Below, piece by piece: positions 25,972 to 34,732 of a DNA stretch of 64,000 nt. The stretch is from Couchioplanes azureus (GTDB lineage: Bacteria > Actinomycetota > Actinomycetes > Mycobacteriales > Micromonosporaceae). The notes below the pieces were generated by a model. That model saw only the letters and a list, made by a program, of their open reading frames with translations. It was not told where the DNA came from and ran no database searches. The stretch is from positions 1 to 64,000 of the forward strand of contig NZ_BMQY01000013.1 of assembly GCF_014648355.1 (NCBI RefSeq). The letters run 5' to 3'. The position numbers and the translations under genes were made by a program. Numbering within the stretch: position 1 is the stretch's first letter; the number at the start of each line of letters is the position of its first letter.

Positions 25972-28116
25972 GTGCCTGTCAACCGCCGCGAGGCGCCGAC
26001 TAGCCGTCGTTCGGTGGGGTCCGCGCCAGGCCGGGAGTTTTTTCTCGGCGCATCCCCGATACCTGCCGACAACATGCCCCGGCCTGGGATGCGTCGGCTC
26101 AACCTGCCGACGGGCGCGGCGCTCGCCGACGTGCAGCGAAGGCTGATGACCCATGCCGCCGGCGCAGCGAAGCGAATTCCCGCCTTGCTACACAAGATCT
26201 CAGCGACCGCCACTGCCGCGGACCCGCTCACGCTATACGCCCAGCTTCACGTGTTAGCTGCCATGCACCGAGCGAGCCTTCCCGGGCCCGTCGCGTTCGG
26301 CATCGACGCGCTCGTGGAGTTCTACGGCGGCTTGGTTACCGCGATGCCGACGGACGACGTGGTCGACCGGCTGGGCGTCGAGGTCCATCCGTCGACTCTT
26401 TTCGAACTGGAGCGGCTGCTCCGCGCGTACGGCAACGCCGAAAATCTCGCCCACCAAGCTCGGGTGGTCCGTGAAGGCGGACTGGACTCGTTAACTCGGG
26501 CTCGGCATTTGCTCGAGTTTGAACGCCGGTTCGACCGAATGATGGGTTATCCGGCGCAGCTGCGGCCAATCTTCAGCGCCATTGTCGATCCGCTCGACGA
26601 AAAGACCATCAAGGTTCTAGGCTATGCGCTCAGTGACGCATTATCTGCTGCTGATGCATACAGCGAGGTGGTAGCCGAGCGGACGGCCGAGATCGTTGAA
26701 CGGTTCAACTCGGCCAGCGAACTGGCTACCATCCCGCAAGATCATCAAGCCCGGGTCCAGGCGTTGGCGATGCGGATGGGGGGCATGGCGTCCTCTTGTG
26801 CTGCTCAGATCGAGGACGACCTCCCCGCGCTGCTTGCCGAACGCGCCCGCATCCCCCAAGAGCGACTGACTGCGGTTCTGGAGGCGCTGGCAACCCCTCT
26901 GGGCAGTCAGCCCGAATTTAGTGCGCTCATGGACACGAACCGGTTGCGCCGATATCCAATCGTTCGCTTGCCGGACGGGCGGTATCTCTGGCCGAGGCCC
27001 GTCGATTTCATCCAAGAAGCGCTCGACTGGGCAGGAGAAGTCTGCCAGGCAGACCCGAACCTGCGCAAGTTTTTTGACAAACGCAGACAGGATGCATGCG
27101 AAGAGCTGACGCACCAAGCACTGTCCGACGTGTTCGGTACCAGCGATGTGCACAAGGGGTACACCTACCCGGCAGAGGGCCGACCCGACATCGATGTGCT
27201 GGTGGCGACCCCGGGCGCCACTATAGTCGCCGAGGTCAAGGGCGGGCGCTTCACCGAGCCGGCTCGCAGGGCGGCTCCCGACAGGATTCGAAAGAAGACC
27301 GGCGAATTCGTCGATAAAGCGCTCTCCCAGAACGCGCGCACTATTGCTCACCTGGAATCGGGGGCGGCCGGTCTGCAGGATCCGAAGCGGCGCCCCGTAA
27401 CAATCCCCAACGCCCCTAATGCGGTATCGATCATCGTCACGCTTGACCGAGTGGATCCATTTGCCACGCATCTGCCTGATGGGGGTAAACGATCGGGTGC
27501 CCCCGCTGCCGGAACCTGGCTCGTGACACTCGCCGATCTTCTGATGGTGACGGACATCTTGCGTCATCCGGCTGAATTTTATGCCTACGCCCACACCCGC
27601 GCGGCCATCAATCAGGCTGGCGGCCCGCTCATCTTCGTCGAGACGGATGCGGTCGGGGCATGGTGCGAGGGACGCATTGAGCCGGTTCACGTTGAACGTG
27701 GTCAAATCAACTTGCTCGGGACGACGTCGGAAATCATGAATGACTACTACACCCACATGCCCGATGACGGAGATCAGCCCGTTCGTCCTTCCACCGGTGT
27801 GCCGCGCGAAGTCCTGGCGGCGCTTGACGAAGTGCTCCGGGACCGGCCAGAGCATTGGAGGAACCTCTCAGTTTCCGTACTCGCGGCTCGTCCGGAAAAT
27901 TGGCAGAGTCTTCGAAAAGCGCTTCGGCAGCAAGCAGTTGGAGGCGCGGCAATCGCCACTACGCGACGCGCTCGAAAGCGCGCACGTCGAGCGTGCGGCG
28001 GAATCAAGGTTGGCCGGAATCTGACGGTGTTCCTGGCTACTGACCTACTTCCGCAGCAAGTGCTAAACGAAACCATCCTGGTAGTCCGCCCGAATATTGA
28101 CACCCCAGCGGTTTGA
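25972..28116 (+). CDS. large PD-(D/E)XK-type nuclease-like protein, putative defence gene
   Basis: A 714-residue protein. I prefer the GTG at 25972 because GGAGGG lies just upstream; an in-frame TTG at 25897 would add 25 unlikely residues. Residues 30-370 are mostly helical and unassigned. Around 375-500 is a restriction-endonuclease-like core: RPDIDVLV (Pro405, Asp406, Asp408) followed after 12 residues by AEVKGG (Glu421, Lys423), preceded by LTHQALSDVFG. These fit the D...ExK catalytic pattern. The C-terminal 200 residues include WLVTLADLLMVTDILRHPAEF, typical of long single-chain nuclease-like proteins. Three rare TTA codons (26254, 26491, 26641) suggest acquisition or bldA control. It lies between two palindromic repeats. 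Confidence 0.75.
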   Translation: MPVNRREAPTSRRSVGSAPGREFFLGASPIPADNMPRPGMRRLNLPTGAALADVQRRLMTHAAGAAKRIPALLHKISATATAADPLTLYAQLHVLAAMHRASLPGPVAFGIDALVEFYGGLVTAMPTDDVVDRLGVEVHPSTLFELERLLRAYGNAENLAHQARVVREGGLDSLTRARHLLEFERRFDRMMGYPAQLRPIFSAIVDPLDEKTIKVLGYALSDALSAADAYSEVVAERTAEIVERFNSASELATIPQDHQARVQALAMRMGGMASSCAAQIEDDLPALLAERARIPQERLTAVLEALATPLGSQPEFSALMDTNRLRRYPIVRLPDGRYLWPRPVDFIQEALDWAGEVCQADPNLRKFFDKRRQDACEELTHQALSDVFGTSDVHKGYTYPAEGRPDIDVLVATPGATIVAEVKGGRFTEPARRAAPDRIRKKTGEFVDKALSQNARTIAHLESGAAGLQDPKRRPVTIPNAPNAVSIIVTLDRVDPFATHLPDGGKRSGAPAAGTWLVTLADLLMVTDILRHPAEFYAYAHTRAAINQAGGPLIFVETDAVGAWCEGRIEPVHVERGQINLLGTTSEIMNDYYTHMPDDGDQPVRPSTGVPREVLAALDEVLRDRPEHWRNLSVSVLAARPENWQSLRKALRQQAVGGAAIATTRRARKRARRACGGIKVGRNLTVFLATDLLPQQVLNETILVVRPNIDTPAV

Positions 28117-28137
28117 ACCGTTGATGCCGGTCAGTTG

Positions 28138-28181
28138 GGCGCACTGTCATGCCGCGATCCGCGGGCCACGCAGCGTTACGG
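28138..28181 (+). repeat. palindromic intergenic repeat, copy 2
   Basis: Left box GGCGCACTGTCATGCCGC (28138-28155) and right box GCGGGCCACGCAGCGT (28161-28176), 22 nt after the nuclease stop. The left box plus following bases matches copy 6 at about 23 of 28 positions. The right box matches copy 4 and, in part, copy 5 (ACGCAGCGT). It lies between the 3' ends of convergent genes. Confidence 0.75.
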
Positions 28182-28237
28182 CCGCCGGGCGCCGACCGGT
28201 GCCCGCTCGTGCCGATGAGCAGACCTGCCGATCGGAC

Positions 28238-28633
28238 TCACTCTTGGGGGCCGTCTCCCGTTCGGGCCACGCCCTCGCGACTGAGATACCGAACCGGCTT
28301 GCCGAGCGACTCCGCGTAGGCAATCTCCCGTCGGGTTGACTCACCTACGTAGCCGCCGGGATCCACGATGTACACCTCGTCGGCCATGCGGATCTTTTGG
28401 AAGTGCACGCGGCCAAGCCGCCCTTTCAGGTCCGAGCTGTCGGCTGTCCAGTCGTAGTCCGGAAGGTCGGGGAGGGTGAACATTCCGAGGCTTATCACGA
28501 CGCAACCTTCCATCGTGAGCCGCTGGTTGACCTCCGCGAACTCAGCCTCAAACTTGGTCGAGCCGCAGAGCGTGATGACCTTCGCCTCGCCCTGGGCCGG
28601 CTGCGGCGCCTGCTGGTCCTGCATGAGGTTCAT
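28238..28633 (-). CDS. nucleoside 2-deoxyribosyltransferase-like protein
   Basis: A 131-residue protein from ATG 28633 (or ATG 28624); neither has a strong ribosome site. KVITLCGSTKFEAEF begins the Rossmann-like fold. VHFQKIRMADEVYIVDPGGYVGESTRREIAYAESLG is split over the second half, ending with KPVRYLSR. Motifs ADEVYIVD and GESTRREI are characteristic of the nucleoside 2-deoxyribosyltransferase / DUF4406-like group, which binds nucleotides or related glycosides. Some relatives serve in phage defence or nucleotide scavenging. It converges on the nuclease gene across repeat copy 2 and diverges from the DUF4279 gene. Confidence 0.75.
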   Translation of the reverse strand: MNLMQDQQAPQPAQGEAKVITLCGSTKFEAEFAEVNQRLTMEGCVVISLGMFTLPDLPDYDWTADSSDLKGRLGRVHFQKIRMADEVYIVDPGGYVGESTRREIAYAESLGKPVRYLSREGVARTGDGPQE

Positions 28634-28851
28634 GATCGCTGAACGGCAGGACGAGTCTCTCGCCGCCCCTGGACGTCCGCTCTTGCCGCTGTCCGTGCGC
28701 GCTGGCTGCTGCATCAGGGATCACGCTGCGTTCCCTCTCTGTGGCCGCCGGCGCAAGCTCGGCGAGTTGTGCGCGTCATCAGCGACCATCGCCAGGGTCG
28801 GGCAAAACCGGCGCGACGTGGCGGCAGGCCCTGCACTACGGTCGGTGCCCG

Positions 28852-29370
28852 ATGCCAGAAGAAGAGCATGTCACCCATACTTACGCCACCTGCGTGCAGC
28901 GGGCGTATCTGTACTTGGTCCGAGACGTCGACGTTGGCGAGCCGCCGTACGAGCTCGACGAGCTACGGCAGATGGCGTTCGACCCCGACGACGTCACCCG
29001 CCTGGTGGGGCTGGAGCCCACCAGGGCCTGGCAGCGTGGTGACCCGCATCCCTACGCGCCACTACCGCGTCGATTCAGCCGCTGGGCCTTTGAGTTGGCC
29101 GAAGTACGGACGTACGTGACCGAGGAAGTTGTCAGCCAACTGCTGGACGCGATCGAGCCTTATGCCGCTGGCATCGCTGACGCGTGTAGCACCCTAGGAA
29201 TGCGGGCCGGCGTCGCGGTGGTCATTACGATGAGCGGGGGCCGCGACACCGTTGCCGGTGGCCTCCACGTTTCCACCGCCTCCATCACGTACATAGCGAG
29301 GACTCTCCAACGGTTGGCCGGCCTTGGCTTGTCTGTAGATCACGACCAGTACGTTCTCCTGCCTGACTAG
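28852..29370 (+). CDS. DUF4279 family protein (immunity-like)
   Basis: A 172-residue protein, start ATG 28852. The N-terminal strand YLYLVRD is followed by the DUF4279 signature DDVTRLVGLEPTRAWQRGD and RRFSRWAFEL, then an alpha/beta C-terminal half (AGVAVVITMSGG, GGLHVSTASITYIARTL, GLSVDHDQYV). DUF4279 proteins are small cytosolic proteins of unknown function, often near polymorphic-toxin immunity genes. Here it forms a divergent pair with the deoxyribosyltransferase-like gene and is followed after about 20 nt by repeat copy 3. Confidence 0.75.
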   Translation: MPEEEHVTHTYATCVQRAYLYLVRDVDVGEPPYELDELRQMAFDPDDVTRLVGLEPTRAWQRGDPHPYAPLPRRFSRWAFELAEVRTYVTEEVVSQLLDAIEPYAAGIADACSTLGMRAGVAVVITMSGGRDTVAGGLHVSTASITYIARTLQRLAGLGLSVDHDQYVLLPD

Positions 29371-29390
29371 CGTGCCCGGCAACAGCGCGC

Positions 29391-29446
29391 GGCGCACTCA
29401 ACTGCCGCCTCCCGCGCGCTCCAAAGCGTTCGGTTGACACTCGTGT
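29391..29446 (+). repeat. palindromic intergenic repeat, copy 3
   Basis: Left box GGCGCACTCAACTGCCGCC (29391-29409). The right part GGTTGACACTCGTG (29432-29445) is the near reverse complement of CACTCAAC. An inner CGCT/AGCG pair with a CCAA loop lies between. It separates the convergent DUF4279 and DUF2716 genes. Confidence 0.65.
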
Positions 29447-29474
29447 GGCGGGAGCTAGGGCGGTTGCCTTCCTA

Positions 29475-30455
29475 TTACCGGTTGCTGCGTTTGATGGGAA
29501 GCCAGCTCGTGAGTGTCGGTACCAGGGCGGACACCAGGGGCTCGCCGAAGACGCAGAGTGTCTGCTCCCAGGGGTGTCCGAAGGTGCCAGTGTTCATGTC
29601 CTCGGTGAGGAAGATGTAGTAGTCGCCGTTCGGGAAGACCGTCGTGGGCCATTGCTGATGTGGTTGGCAGGCGAACCGGTGGGGCCAAAACCGGTAGGAC
29701 TGGTGCTGCCAATCAAGTACGACGAGGCCGGTGTCGGCGTCCAGTACACGTGTCAGCGCGGCCAGGGTGAGGCTGTCGACGGCGGCCGCGCCGGAAGCGA
29801 ACTGTGCATGACCGCCGGCGAAGATGGGTTCGAGGTCGATGGTGACCGACGGTCCTGGTTCTTCGATTGCGGGCCAGGACCGCATGCCGGGCCGGAACGC
29901 GAAGCGCTGGTTGAAGGACGCCCAGTACGGGTCATCGGCATCCATGGGAATCGGTACCCATGCAGGCGGAGCTGGGGGCGGGATTTCGCCCAGGTGGTCG
30001 GTGGTCCCATGGACGATGCCGGCCAGGCGTTCCTGGAGGCCGCGCAGCACGGTGATGGTGTCATGGTCGGTGAAGCCGGTATCAGCCGCCCAGTCGCGTG
30101 CCCAACCCAGGGTCTCGCTCGCGAACGCCAGCTCCGTGGCAAGGAGAAGGCGGCGGCAGTCGCGACGCGACATGGAACGCGCCGTGTCGAGGATGCCCCC
30201 GAGCCGGCCAACGTCCGAGCGCAGCTCACGGCGATCGGTGTAGCCCAGGAGGTGAACGACCGTGTCCCGGTCGCCTTCCGGGCGCTCCCACTCCATGATG
30301 CCGAGCCGAAGAAGCTCTCGTTCGACCGGCGTGAGCTGGGTCAGATCAACCTGCATTTCCAAGTCCACCGGCTGATCATGCAGGAACCAGCACCCAACCG
30401 CGTGCTCATTTGCCACACCGTGCGGTGGCAGCCTCGGACGATTCCGCATGGTCAC
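29475..30455 (-). CDS. DUF2716 family protein (immunity-like)
   Basis: A 326-residue protein with a GTG at 30455 or ATG at 30449. Residues about 25-165 are a helical N-terminal region (LTPVERELLRLGIMEWERP, LLLATELAFASETLGW). Residues about 175-326 match the DUF2716 pattern: DPYWASFNQRFAF, a central TRVLDADTGLVVLDWQHQ, then FPNGDYYIFLTEDMNTGTFGHPWEQTLCVFGE split across the end. DUF2716 members occur in immunity-gene clusters of actinobacteria and Bacillus; no biochemical function is known. The N-terminal extension is longer than usual for the family. It is divergent from the gene at 30533. Confidence 0.8.
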   Translation of the reverse strand: MTMRNRPRLPPHGVANEHAVGCWFLHDQPVDLEMQVDLTQLTPVERELLRLGIMEWERPEGDRDTVVHLLGYTDRRELRSDVGRLGGILDTARSMSRRDCRRLLLATELAFASETLGWARDWAADTGFTDHDTITVLRGLQERLAGIVHGTTDHLGEIPPPAPPAWVPIPMDADDPYWASFNQRFAFRPGMRSWPAIEEPGPSVTIDLEPIFAGGHAQFASGAAAVDSLTLAALTRVLDADTGLVVLDWQHQSYRFWPHRFACQPHQQWPTTVFPNGDYYIFLTEDMNTGTFGHPWEQTLCVFGEPLVSALVPTLTSWLPIKRSNR

Positions 30456-30532
30456 CGATGCCGTACGGTCCCGACGAGTGGATCTCCCGCCATGGCTGTG
30501 CCCGTCGATGGCTGCTCGGGCACGATGTTTTC

Positions 30533-30952
30533 ATGCCGCCGGAAGCTACCGCCTACGTCCCCAACGAGCTGTTGAGCCGTCTCGTCGGCTACCGCCTTTA
30601 CTCGGTGGAGTTCGTCATGGACTACGTCCAACTACGCTTCGACGGGCCAACGGAAGACATGCCTGTTCTCAACTGCGAGGTATTGCCCGTCGTGGAGACA
30701 CCGACAGGCTCGATAGGTCCCGGGCAACTGGGCTGGGCCGACGCGCTGCGCGCACTCATCCCGGGTCAGGTAGTCGCGACAGCAGAGGAAACGGGCCGCG
30801 GCCTTCGGATTGAGTTCGACCAAGGGACGGTCTGCTTGCATCCCTCCATCGACGACGTGCCCGGCCCAGAGATCGCCATGCTGACCGGATTCAAGGACAG
30901 GCGTTGGATGTGCTGGCGCCCCGGAGAAGAGTCGTTCGAAGACCTTGTCTGA
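30533..30952 (+). CDS. hypothetical protein (immunity-like)
   Basis: A 139-residue cytosolic protein. I start it at ATG 30533, although the frame is open back to 30410. Phrases include NELLSRLVGYRLYSVEFVMDYVQLRF, LNCEVLPVVETPTG and RIEFDQGTVCLHPS, giving an alpha+beta fold of the kind seen in small immunity proteins. No family recognised. Its stop codon (30950-30952) overlaps repeat copy 4. Confidence 0.65.
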   Translation: MPPEATAYVPNELLSRLVGYRLYSVEFVMDYVQLRFDGPTEDMPVLNCEVLPVVETPTGSIGPGQLGWADALRALIPGQVVATAEETGRGLRIEFDQGTVCLHPSIDDVPGPEIAMLTGFKDRRWMCWRPGEESFEDLV

Positions 30953-31012
30953 CGCACTGTCATGCCGCTTGGGGCGTGCTGGCGTTCAGCAAGGGCGGCA
31001 ACGCAGCGTGAA
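30951..31012 (+). repeat. palindromic intergenic repeat, copy 4
   Basis: Left box GACGCACTGTCATGCCGC (30951-30968), overlapping the upstream stop codon, and right box GCGGCAACGCAGCGTG (30995-31010), its imperfect reverse complement. An inner TGCTG (30977-30981) / CAGCA (30987-30991) pair gives a two-stem fold like that of integron attC sites. The recombinase gene starts 5 nt after the right box. Confidence 0.8.
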
Positions 31013-31014
31013 GC

Positions 31015-31932
31015 ATGGCCGCTTCTTCGCTCTCGAAGTCGGAAACCCTGTTCTCTGATCATGTGGTTGTGCAGGCGGCGGTCGCCGCCTATCTCGGCCG
31101 ATACCGAGGCCAGACCCGCCTGCACGCCGAGTCGGATCTGCGGGTCTTCCTGCACTGGTGTGCCCGTCAGGACCTTGACGTCTTGGCGGCGGTGCGGGCG
31201 GACATCGAACGGTACGTGCGGTGGCTGCAGGACGAGGGCTGCTATCAACCTTCGACGGTCTCGCGCCGGTTGTCGGTCGTGGTGGTGTTTTATCGCGTCT
31301 GCGTGATCGACCAGATCCTGCCGCACCCGCCAGCCGACTACGTACGCCGTCCTCGGGTGCCGGCGGAGTCGCCCACGCTGGGCCTCGGGCATCTGCAGTT
31401 CGAGGCGCTGATCACTACCGCCCGACTGTCGACCAACATCAACGACTTCGCGCTGGTGGCGCTACTCGGGCTTCTCGGGCTACGAATCTTCGAGGCTTGC
31501 GGGCTGAATATCAGCGACCTCGGCGAAGAACAAGGCCACCGCGTCCTACGGGTGCGCGGCAAGGGCGGCACGGTCGTGCTCGTCCCGCTGCCACCCGCGG
31601 TCGCCCGTGCCGTCGAGCGCGCGGTCGATGAGCGCGAGAGCGGGCCGCTCCTGCGCAATACCCTCGGTCGGCGCCTGGACCGGCACGCCGCGACCCGCCG
31701 CCTCAAGCGACTGGCTGCCGGTGCGGGAATCAGGATGCCGCGGATGCACCCGCACATGCTGCGGCACACCTTCGTCACCACCATGCTCGATGCCGGCGTC
31801 AGTCTGCGCGATGTCCAGATCGCCGCCCGCCACGCCGACCCACGCACCACCATGCGCTACGACCGCGCCCGCCGGAACCTCGACCGGCACCCCAACTACA
31901 TCCTCGCCGCCTACATGGCCTCCGGAACATGA
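31015..31932 (+). CDS. tyrosine recombinase (XerC/integrase family)
   Basis: A 305-residue site-specific recombinase. The N-terminal SAM-like DNA-binding domain covers about 20-105 (VAAYLGRYRGQTRLHAESDLR). The catalytic domain has all expected residues: Arg157 in GLLGLRIFEA, Lys183 in RGKGG, His247 and Arg250 in HMLRHTF, His273 in ARHADP and nucleophile Tyr282 in MRYDRARR. It should cut and rejoin DNA at short palindromic core sites. It lacks the IntI-specific insert. The ATG at 31015 has only a weak ribosome site and sits at the end of repeat copy 4. It is the obvious candidate to move the repeat-bounded genes, but this is untested. Confidence 0.9.
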   Translation: MAASSLSKSETLFSDHVVVQAAVAAYLGRYRGQTRLHAESDLRVFLHWCARQDLDVLAAVRADIERYVRWLQDEGCYQPSTVSRRLSVVVVFYRVCVIDQILPHPPADYVRRPRVPAESPTLGLGHLQFEALITTARLSTNINDFALVALLGLLGLRIFEACGLNISDLGEEQGHRVLRVRGKGGTVVLVPLPPAVARAVERAVDERESGPLLRNTLGRRLDRHAATRRLKRLAAGAGIRMPRMHPHMLRHTFVTTMLDAGVSLRDVQIAARHADPRTTMRYDRARRNLDRHPNYILAAYMASGT

Positions 31933-32184
31933 GCCCGACGCGCGACTTTGCCGATGTGCGGCTATCCGGTGATGCGAAGCGAGCATGGCGGTGGCGGAGC
32001 TGCGACTCGACCAACCCTGGTCCGTCGGGACTTGGTGCCTGCTCGCGCGCACGAATCCGCATGAGCCCAGCAGCGCCCGCTATCAGTCGACACAACGGCG
32101 GGCGGCGCTCAGGCCAGCCCGAAACCGTCGATCACGTCGACCCTTACACGTGAGCAACCACAAGAACGCGCCGCCAGAAACTGG

Positions 32185-33432
32185 TCAGGTGGACCGAGCC
32201 GCGTCCCCGGGCTGCGTTGTGGACCGGCCACCGTAGGTGACTCGTCGCACCAGCCGCTCGAAGGGACCCCTGTGCCCCGACCAGCGCATCCAGTCAGCGA
32301 GCAGCACCGTGCCTGCCCAGGTCGCCGTCGCAACCACGGCAGTACCAGCCACGGACAGAACGTCGGAGAGGTCCAGAAGTGCGGGCGTGAAGATCATTGC
32401 CCACACCAGCGACTGCATCAGGTAACACGTCATCGAGCGCTGACCGGTGGCGGCGATCGCCGCGGCTACCCGATTCACCGGACGCCGCAGCCGGACGGCG
32501 AGCAACGTCAACAGCGCGGCGTACCCCACACCGCCCAGCACCCCGGTAGCGGCGTGCAATGCACCAATCCAGGAGAAAGCTCCCAGCTCCGGCGGCGTGA
32601 CGATGCCGGCCAGTACCAGCGAGACAGGCTGAGCACCCAGCACCGCTCCGACGAGCCCTGCCACCGCCGCCACCTGCAGACTTCGCCGGTGATCGCCAGG
32701 ACGTTCCAGCAGCCGGCGGCGACCGGCCCAGAGTCCCACCGCGAACGGGCAGAGGAACATCAGCGGGCCGAACAACGGCGTAATAAGTACGGAACCGACC
32801 CGGTCTGTGATCATGTCAGCCAGATTCGTCGGCAGCTTCGTCGCGTCCGGACCTTCACCAGTCATGAACATCGAGGCGCCGCCGAGCAGCGCGTACAGAG
32901 CGAAGGAGCCGAACGCGACCAGCAGCAGCGACCTGTCCTTCCAGCGGATCATCCAAACGCCCACGATCAGCAATACGCCGTACGCGGCCAGGATGTCGCC
33001 CTCGAAGAAGAGCAGCGCGTCGACCGTTCCCACTCCGATGAGAACCGTGCAGCGCCGCCAAAGGAGCCGGGTTACCCACCGCGGACCGGCCGACTCATGG
33101 CGGCGGGCGAGCTGCGCGACGCCGTATCCGAAAAGCAGCCCGAACATCGGGAAGGCCCGGCCGTCAACGAAGGTCGTCAGGGTCCAGATGACAGCCCGGT
33201 CCACCGGCGAGCCGTCCTGGGGGTACCCGCCCAGCACCGTCGCCCCGCGCAGGAACAAGTGCGTATTGGCTAACGCAATGAACAGCAGCATCGCGCCCCG
33301 CGCCAGATCCAGCCCCAAAACCCGGTCTCTCGACGCAACAGGACCTTCCGTCACGCTAACTTCCGGGTCCATGCTCGCCTTCAGCATGCCAGCCGTCCCA
33401 CCATCCGGCGCTCTCCCGCTCGTCATTTCCAC
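32185..33432 (-). CDS. DUF418 family membrane protein
   Basis: A 415-residue integral membrane protein with 8-10 hydrophobic segments. It opens with RVLGLDLARGAMLLFIALAN, followed by FVDGRAFPMFGLLFGYGVAQL, both characteristic of DUF418 proteins, and contains the C-terminal family region with TGQRSMTCYLMQSLVW. The family includes acyltransferase-like membrane proteins of unknown substrate. The first ~35 residues look non-conserved, so an internal start is possible. It is oriented opposite to the recombinase. Its relation to the repeats is unclear; it may be an ordinary passenger gene. Confidence 0.85.
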   Translation of the reverse strand: MEMTSGRAPDGGTAGMLKASMDPEVSVTEGPVASRDRVLGLDLARGAMLLFIALANTHLFLRGATVLGGYPQDGSPVDRAVIWTLTTFVDGRAFPMFGLLFGYGVAQLARRHESAGPRWVTRLLWRRCTVLIGVGTVDALLFFEGDILAAYGVLLIVGVWMIRWKDRSLLLVAFGSFALYALLGGASMFMTGEGPDATKLPTNLADMITDRVGSVLITPLFGPLMFLCPFAVGLWAGRRRLLERPGDHRRSLQVAAVAGLVGAVLGAQPVSLVLAGIVTPPELGAFSWIGALHAATGVLGGVGYAALLTLLAVRLRRPVNRVAAAIAATGQRSMTCYLMQSLVWAMIFTPALLDLSDVLSVAGTAVVATATWAGTVLLADWMRWSGHRGPFERLVRRVTYGGRSTTQPGDAARST

Positions 33433-33820
33433 AGCTCATCAGCGGCGTGCCGCGCCTGGCACCTGGGAGTAGGCCCGTGATCCACTTGGTCGACGGCCAC
33501 GCGCCGGTCACCGTCCACCGTCACTGACCGTTCAGCATATCGAGTGATCGCAATCTAGACCGTACCGGTAGAACGACCTCCGCACGGATGCAACGCATAG
33601 ATCATCTCGATGGTGCCGACCACCCCTCTGAGAGCCTGGGCATGCGGACCCGCCCGGCGAGCACCCCGCCTACCGCGCTACTCGCCCAAGTATCCGGATC
33701 CGCCGCTGATCATGCGCGCCGGCTCCGCCGTAGCGTCACGCTCCGTGTCGGCGTCTCGGCGTGCCAGCACACACCCATGCCGGTGAAGGCTGTGCTGGTG
33801 TCTCGTCCTACCCTCGCCAG
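33433..33820. other. intergenic interval without a supported gene
   Basis: About 390 nt upstream of the DUF418 gene. The only frames are short and rich in Arg, Pro and Ser, as expected of non-coding GC-rich DNA. I see no tRNA, hairpin terminator or repeat copy. Confidence 0.4.
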
Positions 33821-34278
33821 GTGGCAGAGGAAGACGTTGCAGAGAGTGTCATTGATCGCCTGATCCTGGCTCTGGCGGCGCAACTCGCTCTGTCAAAGGA
33901 GCCGGTCCTGGCCGTCGGCGCGGCCGGGGCGCTCGCCGATCCGAGCAGAGCCGAGGCCGAGCGCTCTTTGGCCAGGCAGGCCATCTCGTCCACTACGACG
34001 CGGACACCGAGCCGGTGGAAATTCTCATCCAGGCGGTCACGGCCGTCCTCCGTGCCGGGGCCCCCGAAGACGCCCCGTTCAAGCCGGGCGACGAGGTCAG
34101 ACTCGTCGGCGCACTGCCGGAGACCCTCGCGGGATATGACGAGACGTGGCTCCGCACAACCAACTTCACCGTCCGATACGTCAGCCCAGGACCGATGATC
34201 GCCGTGCAGTCCCATCTGGTCGAAGACTTCATCATCGCGACAGTCCCGGCGGCCGCCGTCGAACGCGTTCAGAGGTAA
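33821..34278 (+). pseudogene. probable frameshifted small gene
   Basis: Two plus-strand frames join into one sensible protein. From GTG 33821 the first frame reads AEEDVAESVIDRLILALAAQ onward to about 33965. The second frame takes over with LFGQAGHLVHYDADTEPVEI and VTAVLRAGAPEDAPFKPGDE and ends at 34278 with VPAAAVERVQR. A one-base change near 33958-33970 would fuse them into about 152 residues. There is no ribosome site before 33821. The product is unrecognised. A separate small gene starting with GTG at 34015 is the alternative. Confidence 0.4.
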
Positions 34279-34438
34279 TCAACGCCGCATCCGCTCATGC
34301 CGCTATCTGCGCTCGGGCCGACCGCCGCCGTCGCGACCGGTGGTCGGCCGTCGCGGATCGGCGTCCTGTCGCGCCACAAGCAGTTCATCGCCGGTCCGGG
34401 CCGAGAGCTCGTTGTCCTGGTTCTGTCAGGATCTGCTC

Positions 34439-34732
34439 ATGGATGGGACCTGGAGCTTCACAATCGAGGATGCGTTCCACATCGCCGGGCGAGGCACTGC
34501 AGTCATAGGCCGAGCTGAAGGGACAATCCCGGCGGTCGGTTCAGTCGCCTTGTGTGCTCGAGGAGCGCACCGCGTCGTTGAGCGGGCAAGCGTGCAATTA
34601 CTCGACCGCCTGCGCGATGGTCAACGTGAGGGTGTGCCCGCGCTCCTTCTCGATGGGGTGGGCATGGACCAGCTTACTGCAGGGACGATCGTCCACTCTG
34701 TCGATCGTCCATGCCCGCCAACGACGCACTGA
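34439..34732 (+). CDS. small protein resembling elongation-factor domain II
   Basis: A 97-residue protein, ATG 34439. Its first half, FTIEDAFHIAGRGTAVIGRA, follows the pattern of EF-Tu/SelB domain II (D-x-F-x-I-x-GRGT-x-x-x-GR), a beta-barrel that contacts tRNA or ribosome. The remainder (VGSVALCARGAHRVVERASV, GVGMDQLTAGTIVHSV) continues the barrel. No GTPase domain is present. Such isolated barrels appear as short orphan genes in actinobacteria near toxin/immunity loci; it might shield or mimic a translation factor (speculative). The stop lies inside the left box of repeat copy 5. Confidence 0.65.
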   Translation: MDGTWSFTIEDAFHIAGRGTAVIGRAEGTIPAVGSVALCARGAHRVVERASVQLLDRLRDGQREGVPALLLDGVGMDQLTAGTIVHSVDRPCPPTTH

